This document shows, piece by piece, positions 35,953 to 48,100 of a DNA stretch of 64,000 nt. The translations under genes were made by a program, and so were the position numbers. Source of the DNA: Anaeromyxobacter sp. (lineage in GTDB: Bacteria; Myxococcota; Myxococcia; Myxococcales; Anaeromyxobacteraceae). The DNA lies in the NCBI GenBank assembly GCA_016718565.1, contig JADKCZ010000005.1, positions 372,001 to 436,000 of the forward strand, read 5' to 3'. Positions within the stretch are counted from its first letter, which is position 1, and each line of letters opens with the position of its first letter. Below the pieces are notes generated by a model. That model ran no database searches. It was not told the DNA's origin and was given only the letters and a program-made list of their open reading frames with translations.

Positions 35953-36735
35953 TCACGGGGACGACGGACCGGGGACGATACCCGCGACCCGCTCGTCCCG
36001 TAAAGCGAGCGGCCGGCCCTCGGGCGGCAGGGCCGCCGCGATGGCGGCGCGGGCGGCCTCGCGGAGCCGGGTCGGGCTGCCCTCGTGGTCGGCCGGGTGG
36101 AGGGGCTCGAGCACCCGCACCCGCGCCCGCATCGGCTCCCGCAGCATGGCGCCGTGCTTGGGCAGGGCGTCGTAGGTGCCGGTGATGACCACCGGGATGA
36201 CCGGGCAGCCGGCCTCGCAGGCCAGCTTGAAGGCCCCGTCGCGGAACTCCTGCAGCCGGCCGTCCGGCGAGCGGGTCCCCTCCGGGAAGATGAGCAGCGG
36301 GGCGCCGGCCGCGAGGTGGGCGCGGCACTCCGCCATCATCCGCTTGATCGACTCCCGGTCGCCGCGCCGCAGCCCCACGTAGCCGTTCAGCTTCATGTTC
36401 CAGCCGATGAAGGGGATGCGGAAGATCTCGGCCTTGGAGACCCACTTGAACGGCCGGAAGAGGCCGTAGAGCACCAGGATGTCGAGCAGCGAGAGGTGGT
36501 TGGACACGATGACGGCCGGCCCGCGCCACGGCAGCTCGTCCCGCCCGGTCACCGAGAGCCGCCAGATGGGGTTGAGCCAGACGTAGGACACGCCCCACAG
36601 GCAGGCGTAGAGGTGGAGGATCAGGCGGCGCCGGTCGAAGGGCAGGGTCAGCACGAAGAGGACCAGCTGCGGCACGAACCAGATCGGCAGCGAGACCGCG
36701 AAGAAGGTCCAGTAGAGGATCGAGAAGAGGGGCAT
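35953..36735 (-). CDS. plsC: 1-acyl-sn-glycerol-3-phosphate acyltransferase family protein
   Basis: 260 residues. Two hydrophobic segments at the N-terminus (about 1-40) anchor it to the membrane. NHLSLLDILVL is the NHxxxxD catalytic motif near residue 78 and FPEGTRSPDGRLQEF the glycerol-phosphate-binding motif near 150. It acylates lysophosphatidic acid, or a related lipid acceptor. 37 bp separate it from accC and 42 bp from the upstream glycosyltransferase, so it belongs to the same run; lipid synthesis and propionyl-CoA use may be co-expressed. Confidence 0.88.
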   Translation of the reverse strand: MPLFSILYWTFFAVSLPIWFVPQLVLFVLTLPFDRRRLILHLYACLWGVSYVWLNPIWRLSVTGRDELPWRGPAVIVSNHLSLLDILVLYGLFRPFKWVSKAEIFRIPFIGWNMKLNGYVGLRRGDRESIKRMMAECRAHLAAGAPLLIFPEGTRSPDGRLQEFRDGAFKLACEAGCPVIPVVITGTYDALPKHGAMLREPMRARVRVLEPLHPADHEGSPTRLREAARAAIAAALPPEGRPLALRDERVAGIVPGPSSP

Positions 36736-36777
36736 CGGCGGCTCGGTGGTGCGGCGGGCCCGGCGGGCCCGGCGCGG

Positions 36778-38127
36778 TCAGGCGGGCGGCAGGGCGGTCG
36801 AGGGGGGGGGCGGCGCGCCGCCGGCGGGGGCGGCGGCCACCGCCTCCAGGATGCGGTAGAGGCCGAACTTGGGGAGCCGCATGTAGCCGGCCCAGGCGGC
36901 CGCGGCCAGCAGCCCGTCGGCCAGCCAGTCGGAGAGCCAGTCGGCCGCGAAGCGCGGGTCGCGCTGCTTCAGGCCCGCGCCGGCCTCGCGGGCCCAGCGC
37001 CGGTTGTAGTGCTCGTGCACCCCCACCGGCGGCGCGCACACCAGCGGCAGGCCGAGCGCCGCGTAGAAGGTGAGCTCGGAGGGCTTGGTCCAGAGGATGT
37101 CGGTGCGGGCCAGCAGGGCGTTGAAGCGGGCGTAGTACTCGCCGAAGGTGGGGGCGCGCAGGATCTGGAGGGCGCCGCCCAGGTGCCCCTCCAGCCCGGC
37201 GGCGTGCACCGCCTCCCGGAAGCGGGCCTCCACCTCGGGGCGCAGGCCGGCCACCAGCGCCACCTCGAGCCGCCCCTCGTCGAGCAGGCGGCGGCAGCCC
37301 GGCAGGAAGGCGCGCGCCAGCTCGCTCTGGGCGCCGGCCCCGCCCACCGCGAAGGTGAGCAGCGGCGGCCGGCCCTGCTCGGCCACCGGCAGCGGGCCGA
37401 GGAAGTGGGCCAGCTCCTCCGGCACCTCGCGGCGGAACTCGCCGGTGGGGTCGAGCCGCACCAGCCGCGCCGCCAGGTTGCGCTTGAGGACGGGCAGCCC
37501 GGTGCCGCCCACCAGGCCGTCGGGCAGCGGGAAGCCGGTGAAGGTGATGCGCGCCTCGGGCACGCCGTAGGCCAGCAGCCGGCGGGCCGCCCGCCGGGTG
37601 GGCGCCAGGTACTGGATGCGGGTCTTCTCCGGCTCGGCCGGCACCCAGATCCGGTTGAGGTCGGTGTCGGTGACCACGCAGAAGATCCGGTCGTAGCCGG
37701 CCCGGTCGGCCACGATGGCGGGCGAGTAGAAGGTGGTGAGGAGCGGCACCCTGGTCTCGGCGAGGTGGCCCAGCATGCCTTGCCCGAGGTTGCGGCGGAC
37801 CAGCCGCTCCAGGGTGAGCACGCCGCGGGTCGGGGCGGAGAGGTCGCGGTACGGGTGGAGCCGCGGGATGTCGGTGAGCCCGTCGAGCAGGAGCTTGAGC
37901 GGCGCCCCCACCAGCGGCAGCTGGGAGAGGCGCGACACCGCCTCGTAGGCCACCCGGACGCGCCGCCAGAGCTTCTCCTCCCCGGGCGCCACGATGGGCG
38001 GGCGGTCCACCTGGGTCACCACCGTGCCGAGGGCCTCGGCCAGGGGGGTGGCGGCCCGCAGGTGGCCGTAGCCCATGTCGGCGGCGACGACCAGCGGCGG
38101 GCGGGTGGGGACGAGCGCGGTGGACAT
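36778..38127 (-). CDS. Glycosyltransferase resembling diacylglycerol glycosyltransferases (GT28-like)
   Basis: 449 residues from ATG 38127 (STALVPTRPPLVVAADMGYGHLRAATP); a GTG at 38163 in the same frame would add 12 residues. MGYGHLRAA at the start is the donor-domain loop seen in MurG/MGDG synthase-type enzymes. A late WTKPSELTFYAALGLPLV is the sugar-nucleotide loop region. It probably transfers a sugar to a lipid; substrate and sugar are not evident. The adjacent plsC supports a glycerolipid product (inference). First gene of the long minus-strand run ending with yhbY. Confidence 0.65.
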   Translation of the reverse strand: MSTALVPTRPPLVVAADMGYGHLRAATPLAEALGTVVTQVDRPPIVAPGEEKLWRRVRVAYEAVSRLSQLPLVGAPLKLLLDGLTDIPRLHPYRDLSAPTRGVLTLERLVRRNLGQGMLGHLAETRVPLLTTFYSPAIVADRAGYDRIFCVVTDTDLNRIWVPAEPEKTRIQYLAPTRRAARRLLAYGVPEARITFTGFPLPDGLVGGTGLPVLKRNLAARLVRLDPTGEFRREVPEELAHFLGPLPVAEQGRPPLLTFAVGGAGAQSELARAFLPGCRRLLDEGRLEVALVAGLRPEVEARFREAVHAAGLEGHLGGALQILRAPTFGEYYARFNALLARTDILWTKPSELTFYAALGLPLVCAPPVGVHEHYNRRWAREAGAGLKQRDPRFAADWLSDWLADGLLAAAAWAGYMRLPKFGLYRILEAVAAAPAGGAPPPPSTALPPA

Positions 38128-38464
38128 GGTGGGGCCGCGCTCCGGTCGCGGCGGGAGGGGCACGCTAGCAGAGGACCCGCCGCCACCGCGAGCGGCGGCC
38201 CGGCGCCCGCGGGACGGGGTCGCAGGTGGAGGTCCGGCCAGGCGGCGACGGGGTCGCCCACGGGGCCGGCGGCGGGGCCGGACCGGGCGGCGATGGCACG
38301 CTGGGGCCGGCGGGCCGGCCCTCGCCGGAGCCCGGATCCCGCCTCCTCCGCGTCTCGGATCTTCCGATCAGCTGAAAATTTCGATACAGATCTTTTCCGT
38401 CCAGCGTCCCCGAGCTGGATCGACTGTCATCCCGGCGGATCGAATCGACGAAGGAAGCTAGCGA
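38128..38464. other. Intergenic region with cold-shock gene leader
   Basis: 337 bp between divergent genes. The last ~120 bp (38345-38464) are much lower in G+C than the surroundings, with AAAATTTCGATA and ATCTTTTCC stretches, as expected for a cspA promoter and long untranslated leader. No certain -35/-10 pair or hairpin was fixed. Confidence 0.55.
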
Positions 38465-38668
38465 ATGGCGACCGGCACCGTGAAGTGGTTCAACGACGCG
38501 AAGGGCTTCGGCTTCATCACCCAGGACAACGGGGGTGAGGACGTGTTCTGTCACTACAGCGCCATCAACGCGGACGGCTTCAAGAGCCTGTCCGAGGGCC
38601 AGAAGGTGGAGTTCGACGTGGTCAAGGGGCCGAAGGGGCTCCAGGCCGCCAACGTCCGCAAGGCGTAA
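38465..38668 (+). CDS. cspA: Cold-shock protein, CspA family
   Basis: 67 residues, a single cold-shock domain. GTVKWFNDAKGFGFITQDNGG holds RNP1 (KGFGFI) and VFCHYSAIN the RNP2-type motif, in which His is typical. It binds single-stranded RNA and acts as an RNA chaperone. ATG 38465 with GAAGGAAG 7 bases upstream. A strong hairpin follows the gene. Expressed alone, divergent from the glycosyltransferase gene. Confidence 0.96.
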   Translation: MATGTVKWFNDAKGFGFITQDNGGEDVFCHYSAINADGFKSLSEGQKVEFDVVKGPKGLQAANVRKA

Positions 38669-38690
38669 GGCACGCGTCGTCCAGGGACTC

Positions 38691-38720
38691 GAGCCCGGCC
38701 CTCGCGAGGGGGCCGGGCTC
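38691..38720 (+). terminator. Terminator-like hairpin after cspA
   Basis: GAGCCCGGCCC, short loop TCGCGAGG, GGGCCGGGCTC: 11 bp perfect stem about 22 bases after the stop codon. There is no U tract. Confidence 0.65.
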
Positions 38721-38772
38721 GCGCGTTCGGGGGGCCCGGCCAGGGTAGGCCGCGGCCCGCGGACGACCCGGC

Positions 38773-39096
38773 CTACCGCACCGCCAGCAGCTCGACCTCG
38801 AACACCAGGGTGGCCTGGGCCGGGATGACGCCCGGGTAGCCGCGCATCCCGTAGCCGAGCTCGGGCGGGATGGTGAGCTTGCGCTTGCCCCCCACCTTCA
38901 TTCCGGCCACGCCCTGGTCCCAGCCCTTGATGACCTGGCCGCCGCCGAGGGCGAAGGCGAACGGGCCCCGCCCCTTCGAGGAGTCGAACTGCTTCCCGTC
39001 GAGGAGCCAGCCCGTGTAGTCCACCTCCACGGTCTTGCCCCCCACGGCCTCGGCGCCAGCGCCGACCACCAGGTCTTCCACCACGAGCTCGGCCAT
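38773..39096 (-). CDS. FKBP-type peptidyl-prolyl isomerase
   Basis: 107 residues from ATG 39096, preferred over GTG 39102 because GGAGGAG lies at a good distance. Complete single FKBP domain without signal peptide, so cytoplasmic: VEVDYTGWLLDGKQFDSS, PFAFALGGGQVIKGWDQGVAGMKVGGKRKLTIPPELGYG, ATLVFEVELLAV. The FK506-pocket aromatic residues are kept. It speeds proline cis-trans isomerisation. Convergent with cspA. Confidence 0.93.
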   Translation of the reverse strand: MAELVVEDLVVGAGAEAVGGKTVEVDYTGWLLDGKQFDSSKGRGPFAFALGGGQVIKGWDQGVAGMKVGGKRKLTIPPELGYGMRGYPGVIPAQATLVFEVELLAVR

Positions 39097-39288
39097 CTCC
39101 ACTCCTCCGCGTCCCAGGGAGCGGCTCTCCTACCCCGCCGCCCCCGGTCGTGACCAGCGGCCTGGGGTGTGGCCAGCCCACCCACACCCCCCCGCCAGGG
39201 TGGGTCGGACGGGCGCGCCGGGAGCCCGCCGGCGTGGTCTACTCGTCGGGAACCGCGCGCCGCTCCCGTCACCCTCCGTGAGGCCTCG

Positions 39289-39627
39289 ATGCTGCGTCCC
39301 TCGCTCCTGCTCCTCGCCGCCCTGCTCCTGCCCGCCGTCGGGCGGGCGGACGACGGCCGCCAGATGTACGGGAAGAAGTGCCTGGCCTGCCACGCCCTGG
39401 ACGGCTCGGGGGACAAGCCGCTCGGCAAGAAGGTGGGCGCGCCCGACCTCAGGAAGAGCACGCTCTCGCAGGCCGAGGTCGAGCAGGTGATCGCCGACGG
39501 GCGCGGCAAGATGCTGCCCTACCGGGGCAAGCTCACGCCGGAGCAGATCGCCGAGATCGCCGACTGGGTCCGGACCGGCCTGCGCCGGGGCGCCGGGAGC
39601 GCGGCGCCCGCCAGCCCGGCCCCCTAG
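39289..39627 (+). CDS. Small periplasmic monohaem c-type cytochrome
   Basis: 112 residues from ATG 39289, since an N-terminal signal peptide MLRPSLLLLAALLLPAVGRA begins there. Haem-binding CLACH at residues 31-35; a methionine (MLPYRGKLTPEQI region) is a likely distal ligand near residue 75. Single-domain cytochrome c, class I type (pattern DKPLGKKVGAPDL). It should carry electrons in the periplasm. No partner genes beside it; 39-40 kb neighbours are on the other strand. Confidence 0.85.
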   Translation: MLRPSLLLLAALLLPAVGRADDGRQMYGKKCLACHALDGSGDKPLGKKVGAPDLRKSTLSQAEVEQVIADGRGKMLPYRGKLTPEQIAEIADWVRTGLRRGAGSAAPASPAP

Positions 39628-39636
39628 CCGCGGCCC

Positions 39637-40611
39637 TCAGTACCGCGAGGCCTCCACCGGCCCGCGCAGCGCCTCCTGGACCTGCCGGGCCAGCCCGAGC
39701 TCGCGCCGCGACAGGTCGGGCGCCTCCTCGCAGCCGTCCGGGCCGCAGCGCTCGCGGTCGAGGTCCAGGCCGACGCGGCCGTCCACCAGCACCCGCAGCC
39801 GCAGCCGCCGCCCGCGCTCCAGCGCGAACCAGTGGCTGCGCAGCCGGAGGCGCGCGTCGTCGTCGGTCCACTCCCGCTCGATGGGCAGCCCGGCGTCGCC
39901 GAGGAGCTGGCGCGCCAGGCCGTAGACCGCCCGGTGGTTGGTGCCGGCGTAGCGGATGGGGCGCAGCTCGAGCTCCTCCGCGGTGAGCTCGGGCGAGGGC
40001 AGCCGCGCGCCGTCCGGCGCGGCCGCCGGGAAGGCCAGCCGCACCGACCCGGGCGGCGGCGCGGCCGAGCCGGCGGGCTGGCCGGCCTGGGCCGTCGCGG
40101 CGCCGGCGGCCCCGGCGGCGTGGCCCGGGGCGGGCGGCGCGCCGAAGAGCTCCGCCACCAGCGCCACCACCGCCGAGGCGATGGCGTCGGCGCGCCGCAC
40201 CGTGCGGGTGGCCGAGCCCAGGCTGCGGGCCTGCGCCACCTCCACCCGGCGCAGCTCCACCACCCAGGTCTCGCCGAGCCGGCCCAGGCGGCCGGCCACC
40301 AGCTCGTCGGCGCCCAGCGCCCCGCCCAGCTCCACGAGGCAGGCGGCGTCGCCGCCGCAGCCGAGCATGAGCCGGTCCTTCTGGTGGGTCAGCAGCGCCC
40401 GCACGTCCTCGGAAGAGAGGACCCGGCTCTCGGGGCGGAAGCGCCGCACCTCGGTGGGCACCAGCGCGGTGGCCGACTCGGCCAGCTCGGGGGGCACGCC
40501 CGAGGCCTCCAGCCGCAGGACGGCGATCTGGTGACGGGCCGGGGCCGGCGCGGTGGCCGGCGCCGCCGGGTCGGCGGCGAGGGCGAGGGCGAGGGCGAGG
40601 AGCGGGAGCAC
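39637..40611 (-). CDS. Secreted protein of unknown function, paired with an LpoB/CsgG-like gene
   Basis: 324 residues from GTG 40611. A short hydrophobic leader MLPLLALALALAADPAAPA suggests export. RHQIAVLRLEASGVPPELAESATALVPTEVR resembles the start of the same fold as its neighbour (an AVLxxE strand followed by a helix). A mid-protein Ala/Gly/Pro-rich linker separates a C-terminal domain with RSHWFALERGRRLRLRVLVDG. The 28 bp gap to the upstream gene makes them one transcript. Function unknown. Confidence 0.5.
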   Translation of the reverse strand: MLPLLALALALAADPAAPATAPAPARHQIAVLRLEASGVPPELAESATALVPTEVRRFRPESRVLSSEDVRALLTHQKDRLMLGCGGDAACLVELGGALGADELVAGRLGRLGETWVVELRRVEVAQARSLGSATRTVRRADAIASAVVALVAELFGAPPAPGHAAGAAGAATAQAGQPAGSAAPPPGSVRLAFPAAAPDGARLPSPELTAEELELRPIRYAGTNHRAVYGLARQLLGDAGLPIEREWTDDDARLRLRSHWFALERGRRLRLRVLVDGRVGLDLDRERCGPDGCEEAPDLSRRELGLARQVQEALRGPVEASRY

Positions 40612-40639
40612 GTGGGTGGCCTCTGGCGAGCGGGCGCGG

Positions 40640-41383
40640 CTACTTCTCGTCCTCCTCCTCCTCCTCCTCGGAGAGCTTCACCGTCTTCTTGACGATCTTG
40701 GCCGACATCTTCTGCACCAGCGGCTCGAAGACCTTGCTGGCCAGCTCGTCGTCGTACTCCACCTCGGAGCCGCCGCCGGCCACCTTGGCGGAGGTGTCGC
40801 CGGTCTCGGACTCGTCCTTGAAGGTCACCAGGATCTCGCCGGTCTCCACCTCGATGAGCCGGGCGTCGAGGCGGCCGGAGAAGTTGACCTTCTTCACGTT
40901 GACGCTGCCGGCCACGCTGCCGGCCAGCCCGCTGCCGGTGACCTTGCCCACCAGCGCGCCCACGCCCCAGCCCGTGCTGGCGCTCTGCACCTTGCAGGCG
41001 AAGCGGGTGATCTTGCCGGTCAGCACGTACTTGGCGCCCAGCAGCTTGCCCACCTTCTGGGCCGAGCCCGGGTCCACCTCGTCGCTCTGCTGGAAGGCCA
41101 GCTCCTCGCGCAGGTCCTTGAGCCGCTCCCGCTCCACCAGCCGCAGCTTGCCGTGGGCGCGCTCGGAGATCTCGGAGGTGAAGAGGTCGCGCAGCACGTC
41201 GGACATCATCCCGGAGTTGCTCGACCAGCCGCCGCAGGCGTGGGCGTTGTGGGTGGACGGGAAGTCCAGGATGGCGAGGCGCGGCTTCTTGGCCTTGGTC
41301 TCCTTGGTCTCGCCGGCGGCGGCGGCCAGCGGCAGGAGGAGCGCGAGGAAGAGGGCGGCGCGGCGCAGGGTCGGGTGGGTCAC
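40640..41383 (-). CDS. CsgG/LpoB-like secreted protein
   Basis: 247 residues with a signal peptide (MTHPTLRRAALFLALLLPLAAAAG). KPRLAILDFPSTHNA and later VERERLKDLREELAFQQSDEVD with KYVLTGKITRF follow the CsgG/LpoB pattern of an N-terminal AILDF strand and a Leu-rich helix. The C-terminus is a run of Glu (SEEEEEEDEK). It could be a penicillin-binding-protein activator or an outer-membrane secretion factor; no evidence decides between them. Paired with the gene at 39637. Confidence 0.6.
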   Translation of the reverse strand: MTHPTLRRAALFLALLLPLAAAAGETKETKAKKPRLAILDFPSTHNAHACGGWSSNSGMMSDVLRDLFTSEISERAHGKLRLVERERLKDLREELAFQQSDEVDPGSAQKVGKLLGAKYVLTGKITRFACKVQSASTGWGVGALVGKVTGSGLAGSVAGSVNVKKVNFSGRLDARLIEVETGEILVTFKDESETGDTSAKVAGGGSEVEYDDELASKVFEPLVQKMSAKIVKKTVKLSEEEEEEDEK

Positions 41384-41398
41384 GTGGGCTCCTGGGGG

Positions 41399-42961
41399 CT
41401 ACAGGGGGATGTTGCCGTGCTTCTTCTGCGGCAGGACCTGCCGCTTGGTGCGCAGCATGGCCAGCGCCCGGATGACCTTGGGGCGGGTCTGCTCCGGGCG
41501 GATGACCTCGTCGAGGTAGCCGAGCTCCGCCGCCACGTAGGGGGTGGCGAAGCGCTCGCGGTACTCGGAGACCAGGCGGGCCCGCTCGGCCACCGGGTCC
41601 TTGGCGGCCTGGAGCTCCTTGCGGAAGAGGATGCCCACCGCCCCCTCGGGGGCCATCACCGCCACCTCGGCGCCGGGCCAGGCGAAGGAGACGTCGGCCC
41701 TGAGGTGCTTGGAGGCCATGATGGCGTAGGCGCCGCCGTAGGCCTTGCGCAGGATGACCGTGACCTTGGGGACGGTGGCCTCGGCGTAGGCGTAGAGCAG
41801 CTTGGCCCCGTGGTGGACGATGCCGCCCCACTCCTGCCCCGCGCCGGGCAGGAAGCCGGGCACGTCCACGAAGGTGACCAGCGGGAGGTTGAAGGCGTCG
41901 CAGAAGCGGACGAAGCGCGCCGCCTTGACCGAGGCCTTGATGTCGAGCGCGCCGGCCAGCACCGCCGGCTGGTTGGCCACCACCCCGACCGGCCGCCCGT
42001 CCAGCCGGGCGAAGCCGACCACCAGGTTCTGGGCGAAGTGCTCGGCCACCTCCAGCAGGTGGCGGTCGTCCACCACCGCGCGGATCACGTCGCGCACGTC
42101 GTAGGGCCGGGTGGGGTCCTCTGGCGCCAGGGTGGCCAGCGCCGGGTCCTGACGGGCCGGGTCGTCGCGGCAGGGGAGCGCCGGCGCGTCGTCGGCGTTG
42201 TTCAGGGGCAGGAAGGAGAGCAGCGCCCGCACCGCCCGCAGCGTGGCCTCCTCGGTGTCGAAGGCGAACTGCGCCACCCCGGAGCGCTGCGCGTGCGACT
42301 GGGCGCCCCCCAGGTCCTCCTTGCTGACCTCCTCGCCGGTGACCGCCAGGATGGCCTCGGGTCCGGCGGTGAAGAGCGAGGAGGTGCCCTTCACCATGAA
42401 GATGAAGTCGCTGATGGCCGGCCCGTAGACGGCGCTGCCGACGCAGGGGCCCATGATCACCGAGAGCTGCGGCACCACCCCGGAGGCCAGGGTGGTGCGC
42501 AGGAAGATGTCGGCGTAGCCGGCCAGCGCCACCACGCCCTCCTGGATGCGCGCGCCGCCGGAGTCGGCCAGGCCGATGACCGGGCAGCCCACCTCCAGCG
42601 CCAGGTCCATCACCTTGCAGATCTTCTCCGCGAAGGCGCCGGAGAGCGAGCCGCCGAAGACGGTGAAGTCCTGGGCGTGCACGAAGACCTGGCGGCCCTC
42701 CACCAGCCCGTAGCCGGTGACCACGCCGTCGCCGGGGATCTTCTGCCGATCCAGCCCGAAGTCGGTGGCGCGGTGGGTCTTGAAGCGGTCCATCTCCACG
42801 AAGGTGCCCGGGTCGAGCAGGAGCTCGAGCCGCTCGCGGGCGGTCAGCTTGCCGTCGCGGTGCTGCTTGTCCACGCGCGCCTGGCCGCCGCCCGCCCCGG
42901 CCTCCGCGTCCTTCTCGTCGAGGCGGCGGCGGCGGGGATCGGCATCGACGGGGGTGGTCAT
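41399..42961 (-). CDS. pccB: Acyl-CoA carboxylase, carboxyltransferase subunit (propionyl-CoA type)
   Basis: 520 residues, both crotonase-like halves present. It starts MTTPVDADPRRRRLDEK; key blocks: LTARERLELLLDPGTFVEMD, GLADSGGARIQEGVVALAGYADIF, GPCVGSAVYGPAISDFIFMVKG, FCDAFNLPLVTFVDVPGFLPGAGQEWGG. It moves CO2 from biotin to acyl-CoA. Length and motifs fit propionyl- or methylmalonyl-CoA carboxyltransferases. It is separated from accC and mcmA by 5.5 kb, so the subunits are not in one operon. Confidence 0.93.
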   Translation of the reverse strand: MTTPVDADPRRRRLDEKDAEAGAGGGQARVDKQHRDGKLTARERLELLLDPGTFVEMDRFKTHRATDFGLDRQKIPGDGVVTGYGLVEGRQVFVHAQDFTVFGGSLSGAFAEKICKVMDLALEVGCPVIGLADSGGARIQEGVVALAGYADIFLRTTLASGVVPQLSVIMGPCVGSAVYGPAISDFIFMVKGTSSLFTAGPEAILAVTGEEVSKEDLGGAQSHAQRSGVAQFAFDTEEATLRAVRALLSFLPLNNADDAPALPCRDDPARQDPALATLAPEDPTRPYDVRDVIRAVVDDRHLLEVAEHFAQNLVVGFARLDGRPVGVVANQPAVLAGALDIKASVKAARFVRFCDAFNLPLVTFVDVPGFLPGAGQEWGGIVHHGAKLLYAYAEATVPKVTVILRKAYGGAYAIMASKHLRADVSFAWPGAEVAVMAPEGAVGILFRKELQAAKDPVAERARLVSEYRERFATPYVAAELGYLDEVIRPEQTRPKVIRALAMLRTKRQVLPQKKHGNIPL

Positions 42962-43001
42962 GGGGCGCCTCGCCTGGCTTCCGGGGACTGCGGGGGGCGG
43001 C

Positions 43002-46373
<3,372 letters not shown>

Positions 46374-46394
46374 GGTGATCCCTCCCCGAGGGTT

Positions 46395-47285
46395 CTAGGC
46401 CCCGCCGGCGGAGCCGGTCAAGGAAGCGTCCACCACGGCGGTGCCGGCCACCAGGTCGTGCAGCGCCCGTCCGCTCTGCGTGAACAGGGCCAGCAGCGGC
46501 CCGGCCCCCAGCAGCGTCGTGCCCATGACGGCGGCCGCGGCCCGGAGCGCGCTGCGCCCCGGCCCGGGGCGCTGGCCGTCCGGCCCCACCACCCGCAGGC
46601 GGAGGAGCCGCTTGCCGAGGGTGGCGCCGAGCAGCCAGTGGGCCAGGGCCTGGTAGGTGAAGGAGGCCAGCCCCACCACCACCAGCAGCTGCAGCGCCAC
46701 CGTCGCGTCGCCGGCCGAGAGGGTGCCGACCAGCGCCGCGGCGACGGCCAGGAACGGCAGGCCATCCACCAGCCAGGCCGCCGCCCGGCGACCCGAGGAG
46801 GCGCGCCGCAGCTCCACCACGGCGCCGGGCGGCGGGACGTCCGGCCGCCCGGGCGCCGCGCCCACGGCGAGGTCGTCGGGGCCGGTCGGGGACGGCGGCG
46901 GGTGCAGGGCCGCCGGGCGGGGCGGGCTCACCGGCGGCGGGACGCGCGGGGGGCTGACCGGGGGCGGCGCCCGCGGCGGGGACACCGGGGGCGGCGCGGC
47001 CGGAGGCGGGGCGGCGGCGCGCCAGGCGCCGGGCCTGGCCGGCGCGCCCACCAGGGGCGGCGGCGGATGCGGGCGCGGGACCGGGTCGCCCGCGTCCGGC
47101 GCCTCGTCCCGGGGCGCGGCTGGGCCGGAGGGCACGGGCGGCACCGGGGTGCCGCGGCGATCGAGCTCGAGCGGCCGGTCGAGCGGCTGGGCCGGCCGCT
47201 CCTCGGGCAGGGCCAGCGGCGCGCCGCAGTCGGCGCACCGGATGGCGGCGTGACCGGTCTCGCCGTGGCAGCGGGGGCAGCGCAT
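46395..47285 (-). CDS. RDD-family membrane protein with N-terminal zinc ribbon
   Basis: 296 residues. The N-terminus MRCPRCHGETGHAAIRCADC has two CxxC pairs forming a zinc ribbon. A long Pro-rich linker (PPPVSPPR repeats) leads to an RDD domain: RRASSGRRAAAWLVDGLPFLAV, LGATLGKRLLRLRVVGPDG and ALHDLVAGTAVV, with three to four membrane helices (about 175-275). Function of RDD proteins is mostly unknown. It starts 109 bp before the rsmE 3' end region and 21 bp separates it from the large MshEN-type gene. Confidence 0.75.
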   Translation of the reverse strand: MRCPRCHGETGHAAIRCADCGAPLALPEERPAQPLDRPLELDRRGTPVPPVPSGPAAPRDEAPDAGDPVPRPHPPPPLVGAPARPGAWRAAAPPPAAPPPVSPPRAPPPVSPPRVPPPVSPPRPAALHPPPSPTGPDDLAVGAAPGRPDVPPPGAVVELRRASSGRRAAAWLVDGLPFLAVAAALVGTLSAGDATVALQLLVVVGLASFTYQALAHWLLGATLGKRLLRLRVVGPDGQRPGPGRSALRAAAAVMGTTLLGAGPLLALFTQSGRALHDLVAGTAVVDASLTGSAGGA

Positions 47286-47375
47286 CGAGCGGGACGCTAC
47301 CCGCGCCCCCCGGGCCGATCAAAGAAACGGCGGCTCGTGGCGGCGCCGCGATATCGGCCCGCCACGGGCCGCCAC

Positions 47376-48098
47376 CTAGCGCAGGTCGCCCACCAGCCCC
47401 TGCAGCAGCGCCACCACCGCGATGGCGGCCGTCTCGGCGCGCAGCGTGCGGGGTCCGAGGGTGGTGCCGAGCGCGCCCGCCGCGCGGCAGGCCGCCAGCT
47501 CCTGCTCGTCGAGCCCACCCTCCGGCCCCACCACGGCCGCCACGCCCGGCGCCCCCTCCAGCCCGAGCGCGCCGAGCGGCGCGCCGCCCTCCCCGTGCAG
47601 CACCAGCAGCCGGAAGCCCGCCGGCACGGCGGCCAGCGCCGCCGCCAGCGAGGCCGGGGCCGCCACCTCGGGCACGTCGGCGCGCCCGCACTGGCGGGCC
47701 GCCTCCTCGGCGATGCGGCGCCAGCGCACCGCCCGCTCCGCCCCCTTGGCCTCGTCGAGCCGCACCACCGACCGGGCCGCCGCGAAGGGCGCCAGCCTCG
47801 CCGCGCCCAGCTCGGTGGCCTTCTGCACCACCAGCTCGCTCTTCTCGCCCTTGGCGAGCGCGAAGAGCAGGTGGAGCGCCGGTCCGCCGGGCGCCGCGTC
47901 GCGCCGCGGGCCCAGGCTGAGCCACTCCAGGCCGGGCTCGAGCCGCGCCGGCCAGGCGGCGCCGCGCCCATCGAAGAGCTCCACCTCGTCGCCGGGCGCC
48001 AGCCGGAGCACGTCGCGGAGGTAGTGGCGGGCCGCCTCGGTGAGCGCGGCGCGCCCCGCCTCGATCCGCTCCGGCGGCAGGTGGACCCGGCGCGCCAC
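47376..48098 (-). CDS. rsmE: 16S rRNA (uracil1498-N3)-methyltransferase family protein
   Basis: 240 residues from GTG 48098, two bases after the prmA stop codon. SPOUT fold: HLPPERIEAGRAALTEAARHYLRDVLR in the PUA-like N-terminal part, then LLFALAKGEKSELVVQKATELG, a trefoil-knot region AAVVGPEGGLDEQELAACRAAG and LGPRTLRAETAAIAVVALLQ. It methylates N3 of U1498 in 16S rRNA with SAM. The coupled prmA-rsmE arrangement is common in bacteria. Confidence 0.92.
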   Translation of the reverse strand: MARRVHLPPERIEAGRAALTEAARHYLRDVLRLAPGDEVELFDGRGAAWPARLEPGLEWLSLGPRRDAAPGGPALHLLFALAKGEKSELVVQKATELGAARLAPFAAARSVVRLDEAKGAERAVRWRRIAEEAARQCGRADVPEVAAPASLAAALAAVPAGFRLLVLHGEGGAPLGALGLEGAPGVAAVVGPEGGLDEQELAACRAAGALGTTLGPRTLRAETAAIAVVALLQGLVGDLR

Positions 48099-48100
48099 GG